From positions 1-64,000 of the forward strand of contig WHUX01000167.1 of NCBI GenBank assembly GCA_015179025.1: a DNA stretch of 64,000 bases, given 5' to 3'. Made by a program: the position numbers and the translations under genes. Origin of the DNA: Terfezia claveryi (Eukaryota > Ascomycota > Pezizomycetes > Pezizales > Pezizaceae). The notes under the pieces are model-generated. The model saw only the letters and a program-made list of their open reading frames with translations, ran no database searches and was not told where the DNA came from. Positions 55,851 through 64,000 of this stretch are shown here, in pieces; position 1 is the first letter of the stretch, and every line of letters starts with the position of its first letter.

Positions 55851-58800
55851 TCACTCTCCATTCCCCAAATCCACCTCGTTCGTCTCGACCATCTTCAATA
55901 CCACCTTCTCACACCTCCCACAAACACCTCCTTCCTCCTTTGCATGATACACCCAACACCTCACACACTTCCTCCCCCTAGCCTTCCTCACCACAACTGT
56001 AACCTCCTCTCCATTCTCCAATCTACAATTCGGTAACACCGCCTTCCACTCTCCCGCTGGCCCGTGGTCAAGTCTCCCCTCCCCCACTCCATCCTCCTTA
56101 CTTGAGACTAGATCTACCCCAGACGTGATGTACATCTGAGCGAGTTCGGGTTTATATGATGAGAGGATCTTGGAGACGTGGCTCTGCGGTGGGGAGTGTA
56201 TGGTGACGTCAATTTCTAGGGCGACTTTGATTACACCCTCTTCACGAGCCATTTCTACTGCAGCGTTTACGTGCTTGCCTAATTCTTCAAGCATAGCGAA
56301 ATCAGTGCAGAGGCGGTCGTGGTCCCATGTTTTTCGAGGTGTGTACCATCCCATCTGGGCCACGCCCGAAGGCAAGTCCTTCTTCAGTTCCTGTGGAACA
56401 TGATGCCAAATTTCCGTTGTAAGGAGTGGGACAAGTGGGTGTAATAGCGAAAGATAGTTGCGCAAAATATGCCATATGACCGTCTGCGCCGACCGCCGAG
56501 AAAGCGATGTAGTTGCATCAGAGTATATCCTATCCTTGATAATATTGAGATAGAACGAAGAAAGAGCCGTAGTAGTATAAATATTCAGCGTAGACACCGC
56601 CTTATTGAATGTAAACGACGAGTATGCATCCCGGGCAGCTTTGTTGACGCGATACAAATGCGCCAAGGCGTATTGGTCAATCTTCGACAACTCCTCATAC
56701 GGAACCTCTTTCCCATCCCAGTCGTCTAGGTTTCCCACAAGAAACCTCCCAGTGACACGAATTTTCCTCAATATCTCACCCACTGTTGCGAGGACTTTCT
56801 CTCCAACAGTAACGTCCCTTGTGTAATCACAACTTGCAGCCCAAAGCCGTAGGGCGTCCATTCCAGGCCCACTACTCCCTGCTCCGTAGATGTTCTTCTT
56901 GCTTCCTGGTGGTAGGAAAGGATATTTCCCAGATATGATTTGCTGCGGATTCACCACATTCCCCAGGGACTTTGACATTTTCCTTCCGGCTTCGTCGAGC
57001 ACGAATCCATGGGTGAGGATCATACCGAACGGGGCAGTAGGTTTTGGATGTGGGTTATTTGGTGTCGGGGTAGTGTCTGTATCCGAAGACGCAATCTTTG
57101 TTAGAAGCGAAGACTGGAACCACCCACGATGTTGGTCCGAGCCTTCGAGGTATAGATCTGCCAGTTGCTTCCTAGACGCAAAACTAGGCCCTAATGCATC
57201 TCGCAATGCAGCCCAGGAACTACCACTATCGAACCATACATCCATAGTCTCTGCCCCCCGCACCCATCTCGGTTTCCCTTCACCACGCAGACTCTCAGGC
57301 ACGAATATCTCTTCTAGAAAGGATTTATCCCACCAGATGTCAACCCCGTCGCCTTGTTTCTCGATTACATTGATTATGTGCCTAACGCTTTCCTCCGTTA
57401 ACAAAGGCTCACCGGTTTCCTCGTTGTACATAGCGGGAATGGGTACCCCCCATGCCCGCTGTCGAGAGATACACCACTCGCTTCTCCCCTCGACAGTCTT
57501 CTCGAGCCTGTTCCTTCCCGAGTCCGGCACGAACTTAACGTCTTCAAGTGAGTTTATCACTGCGTCTTTGATACTGTTCACGTCCGCGAACCACTGCGCC
57601 GTCGACCGGATTATCACTGGCTGCTTTGTCCGCCAGTCATACTGGTACTTATGTCGGTACTTCTCTTCTAGTCCTAATAGTGCACCAGAATGTCTTAAAA
57701 GCTCCACCACGGCTTTATTTCCGGAAAATTGCACAGGTTTTCCTGCGAGGAGGGAGGGGTTATGTGGAAGTGCTTCCTCAGTAAAACAACCCGTATTGTC
57801 GACTGGGGAGAATGGGAGAATCGCATGCAGTTGGCAGAGATGGTAATCCTCCATTCCGTGCCCGGGGGCGCAGTGGACTAATCCCGTGCCACTATCCGAG
57901 GTAACGAAGCCTGCGGAGAGAATTGGCTGGGCTGGGGCCGAGGCTTCAGGGAGAAGGGGATGTCGGTATAGTGTGCCTAGAAGCTCTTCACCAGTGATTC
58001 CATCGGCTTCAATGGATGCTTCGGGATCATTTAATGCAGCTTTAAGGGCCTCGATGCGGTTCCCGGCGACGAGAAGTCGTCCGTGGTTAATTGTTGAGAG
58101 GACAACATATTCCATTTCAGGGCCTACGGCTATAGCTTTGTTCGCCGGGATGGTCCATGGGGTAGTCGTCCATATTGCGGCGTAGAGGGGATCTTCAGGG
58201 TCCATGGAGGTATGTCGATGTAACCCGACGCCAATCTTAGTGATGGGAAACTTTATAAACGCCGCTGCACTTGTGTGGGCTTCGTTGTACTCCAGCTCGG
58301 CTTCCGCCAATGCAGTCCCTGACGAAGGGGACCAATATACGGGCTTGAATCTTCGATATATGAGGCCTTTCATCCCGCCAAATTGTCAGTGCATCCATCC
58401 GTCTGGCTTGGGCCACAAAACAGACCTTTCTTCAACATCTCTAAAAACACCTGCAACTGCCTAACCTCATACTCCTTATCTTGCACACGCACAGATTAGC
58501 CCCTCCCCCTCCCTCACCCTCATCCACCTCTCCAAAAAAATACAGTTGAACAATTCCCTACCCATAGTCCTCCACCTCCCTTCCCAATCCGCCATAACCC
58601 CCCACCCCCGAAACCCCTCCATCTGGCCCCCCACTGCCCTCTCCGCCAAACTCCTCGCCACCCCTCTTATCTCCCCCGGACTCAACCTCTTTCCCATCTC
58701 CATCGCCCCCTTCGCACTCTCCTTCACCCCCTCCTTCTTCAACTTCTTTTTCGCTTCTGAATTCTTCTCAACCTCCTTTGCTCTCAACTCCTGCAGCGCT

Positions 58801-59180
58801 TTCAACTCAATCGGTAACCCATGGCAATCCCACCCAGGCCGATAGTCCACCCTCCTCCCACCCATCACCATAGTCCGATTGATCATGTCCTTCAAGACCT
58901 TGTTCAGCGCATGGCCCATATGTAATTCTCCATTGGCGTAGGGAGGGCCGTCATGAAGCACAAACATATCCCTTTCAGGAAGTGTTTTGCGCTGCCAGTA
59001 GTATAGATCGTCGGTACACTCCTTCAAAAGCTGTACATTCAGAGGTTTCTTTGGGTCGGAATCGGCAACGATGGGAAATGTAGTCCGGGGGAGGCGGAGG
59101 GTGTTTTTGAGTGCCCCGGAATTGAGGAAAGAGAGGGGAAGGCGGGATGCCCCGGTGGGTAGGGTGAAACGCATCGCCAA
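55851..59180 (-). CDS. ISM1: Isoleucyl-tRNA synthetase, mitochondrial
   Basis: Class Ia synthetase charging mitochondrial tRNA-Ile. Exons: 59180-58562, 58479-58426, 58366-55851, phases consistent, 1062 aa. The N terminus is rich in Arg, Leu and Ser and free of acidic residues up to about residue 39, as in a mitochondrial presequence. Signatures: DGPPYANGELHMGHALNK (HIGH box), PGWDCHGLPIELK, AIWTTTPWTIPANKA, then the editing domain, RSTAQWFADV, WCISRQRAWGVPIPA, DVWFDSGSSW, QHRGWFQSSL and GRKMSKSLGN (KMSKS box). The C-terminal zinc ribbon is CVRCWVYHAKEEGGVCGRC. Bacterial-type C-terminal zinc binding supports the mitochondrial isoform over the cytosolic one. Intron 2 (58425-58367) uses a GTCTGT donor, with the branch point CACTGAC well placed. 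Confidence 0.94.
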
Positions 59181-59542
59181 AGGTCAGATACAAAATTAGT
59201 TATGTGCGGAGGTCTTCTTTGCGGCTATCTCCACGTGACATCAATATGGTTGATTCAGGGTAACTGACTACGTGAAACAATTGAAACTGAAGTAGCTTTT
59301 TTGGGAATTAGCTATTTACAAAAAAATTAAAAACTAACTTTACTACCCACCTACAATAAATCAAACCACAATTATAGCCAGGAAGAAGTCCAATAGAAAA
59401 GACTAAGCAAAAATGGCCTCCACCAAGTATATAGGAAATTAAGAAAAAGCACCAATACAGCCACGCCTTGCATGCTCCTTAAAGATAGTCATTACGATAC
59501 TCCTCCGCGCCGTCGGGTAATGAATTGAAGCTGACGCCCTCA
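59181..59542. other. Short spacer between ISM1 and the ZZ/EF-hand gene
   Basis: Holds the promoter of ISM1 and the 3' end of the gene upstream of it on the same strand. No other feature is seen. Confidence 0.5.
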
Positions 59543-61968
59543 CTAGAAGCTAACCATATCCACCCAACTTCCGACAAATGCGAATCTCCTCCAACCATCC
59601 TGCCTCATCAGTTTCTCAAACTCTTCATAGTTAATCCTGCCGGGTCCTCCACGCTCCTTCACTTCTGTTTCGATTTTATCCAAGAACTTTTCTTGATCAG
59701 ACTCCATTTTCGCTTTGTAACGCTCATATCTAGAATGCGCTTTGGAGATTGTGGAGCCTTTTGGGGCAGAGGAAGAGGAAGCTTTCGATGGTGTAGTCGG
59801 GTCCAGAGGTGGTGTGGAGGCTGTTGAAGATGGTCCTGCTTCTGTCGGCAGAATAGTAGGATGGAGGGTCGCAGATTCAGCGGAGAGGTTAAGGTCTTGT
59901 AAAAGTTCTGTCTCTGCAGTGTCAGCTTTGGAACTACTGTCGACAGAGCTTCGAGCAGCTATTTTGGCCTTCGCCTCTCTCTCCCTTCGCAGCTGCCGCT
60001 TGCGTACTTCCGCTGCCCCATCTTCCTTAACCTTAAACAGCATATTTAGAAGCTCGTTTAGTCCCTGTTGAGTTACCTGATACAAGACTTCATTCCCTAC
60101 ATCCTCTTCTGCTTCTTGTGCAATCGTGTAGTAGTCTATATCGCCGTCCATTCCCGCGAGGGATACATCTGTCGTCGTAATCCCCGGTCCCGGTACACTC
60201 TGCCCCTCTTGTGCAGGGGGTATATTCTCAGTATCACTGAGTGTGTCTCCCTCTGCAAGGAGAGAGGGGTCAAGCACATAGCGGGGTTCATAATGCTGTA
60301 TGCCCTCCTCCTCTCCTCGTGTCACTGCTGCTGACGACGAGGCCTGGGAAGATGATTCCCTCTCTGCCACAAGCGCATCTCTTCCCAATGTTTCAGCTCT
60401 GAATCTATCTAATTCCTCCTGTGTCAAATTATCATTTCCGCTTGGGAGGACGACATTTCCAAGCATATCCTGATTGCTTTCAGCGCTAGATTTTCCATTT
60501 CCAACGTGCGCCTCAAGGCTTAATGAAGGAAACGCTGCTGAAATTGGCTGACTACCAAGCAACACGTTTGTAGATGCGCCGCTTTCTATCATTTCCTCTT
60601 CCATCCTCGCGACTATGTCTTGCACATGCTCCTTGGATAGTGCATAATAAGCACGAAACATCTTAAGAAAGTCTTTCCTCTCCACATATCCGTCTCCATC
60701 AAGATCGTATCCTTTAAATATCCTCTTCCATTTGTCATCCAAACGCGGTTTAGTATGTAGCGCAGCCAATCCCAGAATGAACTCCTCAAACCCGATAAGC
60801 CCGTCGTTGTTGGTGTCGTAGAGGGCAAACATACGGTCATAGATGAGATTTGGGGGCGGGGGACGATCAGAGAAGCTGAGATAGATACACTTGTCAAAGG
60901 TCTTACGGTTGATGGCGCCACCTATCCTATATGGGTCGTTTGGGTATTCAGTAGCTGCAAGGCATTTAAATTGCTCATAAAGGGCTTCCACTTCCGCTTG
61001 GTCAACTGCAACCATGGATTAGTGCCTGTGTATCATTATAAATAGGATAAGGCACTCACATCCAGACTTTTTCTCAAACTCCTTTACCAATTCCATTCCA
61101 AGTCCCAACGGCATATTTCCAGGCTTCCCAGGATAACTCGGCGGTTGAACATGCCTCGGGTTCCCCAGAAACTGTGCTGGGATTCGTACTTTGTAGAATA
61201 AATGTGTTCGAGGATGAGATTCCAATGACTCGCAGTGCTCGCATAGGTCAAAGTCAACGCAATTGGCGCAACGATATCTAATGCCTCGGATTGGTTGCAC
61301 TGAGCATGAGTTGCAACTAACACCCCGATGCACGTAACCCTCTCGTTTTGCTTGATCCTGTGGGTAGTAGTTTCATCAGTATGAGCCACGCAGAAAGGGG
61401 GGGTAAAGCTTACCTCGGCTATCAAATAGAGCAGGTTGAGAAGATTTTGGTTCTCCTTTGCGGCTTCCGGGCTGGCAGAATAGTCACTCGTACCAGTATC
61501 CTGCTGCGCTGGGATGCCGGTTGAAAATACATCGTCATCATCATCACCGATGGCCTCCTCGCGGTTCAGTTGTTCCTCCAGTCGTTGTGCAGATAGAATC
61601 CCGCCACCATTGTCACTCATATCACCAGGGTCCTGTTCATCAATATTCGCAGCGTCGGCTGGAGGGCTAACTTGCGTCGATGCTAGAGGTGCTGCTTCAG
61701 AGGTTGGGGCTGGGGCTGGGGCTGGGGCTGGGGCTGGGGCCAACCGAGTGGGAGAATTCCTTCGGGAACGAGAATTTCTTCGGGGCCGGATTCTGCGAGC
61801 ATTGCTTCGTTTCAGTGCCTGGTGCTGGTGCTGCTGCTGATACCTCCTGTGTATGTACAGATGGGCGGATATTATGACAACTGCTACCGTAATCCCGGTA
61901 AAAACCGGAACAATGTGACGGCTTGCTGAAGGCATTTTGAGTGTCGAGATCGCTGCCGTCAAGACCAC
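59543..61968 (-). CDS. Membrane-anchored ZZ zinc finger and EF-hand protein
   Basis: Unnamed fungal protein, 771 aa. Exons: 61968-61414, 61357-61060, 61005-59543, phases consistent. The N terminus has one hydrophobic helix (VFTGITVAVVIISAHLYI) followed by a strongly basic RRNSRSRRNS stretch, so a signal anchor is likely. An in-frame ATG at 61935 would remove only 11 residues. Next are a PAPAPAPAPA repeat from GGGGCT units and an acidic region. The ZZ finger spans exon 2 (CNSCSVQPIRGIRYRCANC and DFDLCEHCESL, with HPRTHLF). Two canonical EF-hand loops follow, DTNNDGLIGFEE and DLDGDGYVERKD. The C terminus RINYEEFEKLMRQDGWRRFAFVGSW may be a degenerate third hand. The combination suggests a calcium-responsive adaptor at a membrane; the function is not established. 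Confidence 0.85.
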
Positions 61969-63290
61969 ATCCCACTACGTCGGAGGGCCCTGTGTTCAGG
62001 AGGGTTTGGCTTCTAACTGTCGACTAAATGAATGGGTATCGGGGGCGGGGGGGTTAAAGCCTGTGAGAGAGGTGGCTACTGAGTGACAACACAGGCCTCT
62101 GTTATTCCAGATTGGCAAGGCCGAGGCTGGTGGGTTGTTTGACGCTGAAGTAGTGGGGTTCGATGTTTGTTTCCATTGGCAATCAATCAGTTGGTCCGGC
62201 CGGCGAGGAACTATTTTGCAGGTACTCCCGCTTTGTCACACCACACACACGCAATGCAGAATCGAACACCCTTTTATGAGTACTTCGGGCCTGCCTTGCC
62301 TCACATTACAGTAGGAGTACTGGTGAGTTGAGTTTTGCCACAAAGACTATCTATTGCAGCCCTATGGATCGATGCTCTAACCCAGATCTATGCAGGATCG
62401 GCATATCAGATTGGGCCATATCTCAACAACTGCATCTCAGAGTGGTTTGGTTGGAGATACAGGATCCACTACGAGGACAGGTGCCTACATACTTCTATTG
62501 CACCAATCACTCCAATATACAACATCTTACATCTATCCCTTGGACTTCTCAACCCTATCAATCCTCCAACCAGAGTAATCAATCCTCATGACACCTTCCC
62601 CTTGTTCCCTTCGTCTTTTCCCTGCGTCCACGGGACATGCTGCAGTATAATGAGGGGTACCGTACCTAGCCAACGCGGTCTTTGCTTCCTGGCCATCACA
62701 AGTCAGCCTGGCGGCTCATATGCGTACTCTGGGAAGATGCAATAATTATTCGTAGATGCAGCAATCAGAACTGAGAATGCCAGTCTATGCCAAGACATAT
62801 TGCGCAAACGATAGAACTTGAGTGACTTCCAAGTTCTGATCTCCATTCAGGCATCATATCTCAACACCATTCGTCCTTGTGCAAGGTAGAGCAATCCCTC
62901 TGCGAGTTGTGAGTGAGAACCTCGGACAAAGCAAACATCTCTGAACATCGTTTCACATTGCCGGGTCCACTGAGCATCCCCGTCCTGGGTTTGCCAGATA
63001 GCTCTTTTTTGCTCGTCTCTTTCGTCGCTTGTTTTTTTCTCGCTCGCACCGCACCCCGGGATCAATTCCCCCTTATCTTCTCACTTAATTGTAAAAGGTA
63101 AAGTGGAAGCATGGCCTGGTATCTAGATAGTAACCTCATTCACAATCCTCACTCACCTTCAGAATCCGTAATTTGATTGATTTTTACTGGCTAACTTTGG
63201 TCGCAACCACATCGCCCAGTCCCTGGAATATATACCCCACCGCCATCTACTACGTCTCTCGGCAGAACCTGCGAATATTACAGCGACACA
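61969..63290. other. Divergent promoter region of the ZZ/EF-hand gene and ERV14
   Basis: 1.3 kb between divergent starts. An open frame of 136 codons at 62335-62745 has no recognisable content. No specific regulatory element could be called. Confidence 0.45.
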
Positions 63291-63902
63291 ATGTCTGGTG
63301 AATCATGGCTGTATCTCCTGGCGGTACTACTAAATGCCGCCAACTTGTTCCTACAAGTTTTCTTCACCATCATGTCAGTTCATCCCTGGCCTTGAGGAAG
63401 GAGCGAAGCACCTAACAAACATGCTCGTAGGTACTCTGATCTGGAATGCGATTACATCAACCCTATCGACCTCTGCAACCGATTGAATACCTATATCCTC
63501 CCTGAAGCTGCCGTCCATGCCTTCCTCAGTCTCCTATTCCTCATTAATGGATATTGGATGGCATTTGCACTGAACTTGCCGCTATTGGGATATAACATTA
63601 AGAAGTAAGTGCAGCCTGTGCCCCGCTATAAGGATGATATTGGATGCATTTGCTGACGGTTTATTGTTTACAGGTTTCTTGATAATGCCCACCTACTTGA
63701 CGCAACAGAGATCTTCCGCACGCTGAACAAGCACAAGAAGGTGATTTCCCACCAGCTGGTGTATGGCGGAGGCTTGATACAGAGATGCTGACAATACAAA
63801 AAACTGTAGGAATCATTCGTGAAACTTGGTTTTCACCTTGTCATGTTCTTCTTCTACCTTTACAGCATGATTGTCGCTCTCATCCGAGACGAGTCACATT
63901 AG
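63291..63902 (+). CDS. ERV14: COPII cargo receptor Erv14/cornichon
   Basis: ER export receptor that packages transmembrane cargo into COPII vesicles. Exons: 63291-63373, 63431-63604, 63674-63740, 63810-63902, all in phase, giving 138 aa, identical in length to yeast Erv14. The sequence starts [20 protein letters not shown]. It contains [19 protein letters not shown], the family signature, then [18 protein letters not shown] and the Sec24-binding motif IFRTL within [14 protein letters not shown]. It ends in a hydrophobic helix and RDESH. Three transmembrane helices are expected. The first intron has a GTCAGT donor. Nothing unusual is seen in the protein. Confidence 0.96.
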
Positions 63903-64000
63903 GATGAAAGCGCTCACAAAGAATTAATCCGCTGGAACAGGGGTTATTGGGGTTGGGTTGTATTATCAGTGGCGGATGGAGTACTTCAACTTGGGGCGGG

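Noticed and set aside
62335..62745. 136-codon open frame between divergent genes
   Set aside because: No recognisable content; overlapping frames of similar length and position suggest chance.
1..64000. CRISPR arrays, prokaryotic operons, rRNA genes, integrated virus genes
   Set aside because: Spliced eukaryotic genes throughout; no spaced repeats, rRNA segments or viral proteins were seen.

Overview
The window looks like nuclear DNA of a filamentous ascomycete. Genes carry short introns (about 46-120 nt) with CTAAC/CTAAT-like branch points, and the set includes a Polycomb-type H3K27 methyltransferase, a PPZ phosphatase, a Spc7/KNL1 kinetochore protein, an Est3/TPP1-like telomere protein and Erv14. 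Genes are sparse (11 confident or probable loci in 64 kb) and long gaps hold decayed repeats. That suits a repeat-rich genome such as a member of the Pezizomycetes, but the species cannot be read from the sequence.

Layout. 1-11.9 kb is repeat territory. It holds AT-rich degenerate direct repeats, a fold-back structure with arms of about 540 bp (1012-2802), three copies of a short A-tailed retroelement, a broken MFS transporter gene split by one of those copies, and a candidate MITE (8627-9107). 11.9-16.0 kb is an intron-rich E(z)/KMT6 gene. 16.0-20.2 kb holds two older retroelement relics and two copies of a unit carrying an intron-containing tRNA-Leu-like gene. 20.2-24.9 kb is RTT10/WDR6. 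26.4-28.3 kb is PRP17/CDC40 (minus). 29.1-30.9 kb is a PPZ phosphatase (minus). 31-36.6 kb has no supportable gene. 36.6-45.1 kb is a compact cluster of NAA38-like (+), RPS11/uS17 (-) and SPC7/KNL1 (+). 45-49 kb is gene-free, with a 38-bp perfect hairpin. 49.3-54.4 kb is an Est3/TPP1-like gene that also encodes a Zn2Cys6-type cluster and has an unresolved frame change. 55.9-59.2 kb is mitochondrial isoleucyl-tRNA synthetase (minus), 59.5-62.0 kb a membrane-anchored ZZ/EF-hand protein (minus), and 63.3-63.9 kb ERV14 (+).

The confident genes are mostly housekeeping genes (tRNA modification and charging, splicing, translation, N-terminal acetylation, kinetochore, COPII cargo export) plus chromatin and telomere functions; they do not form one pathway. 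The most distinctive content is in the repeats. A short retroelement family ends in two conserved hairpins, one with compensatory base changes, followed by an A-rich tail. One copy sits between 14-bp target-site duplications inside the MFS gene, and the coding frame is continuous across the site when the element and one duplication are disregarded.

Exon coordinates were worked out by eye from splice consensus and checked for phase. All family assignments rest on recognised motifs, not on database searches.
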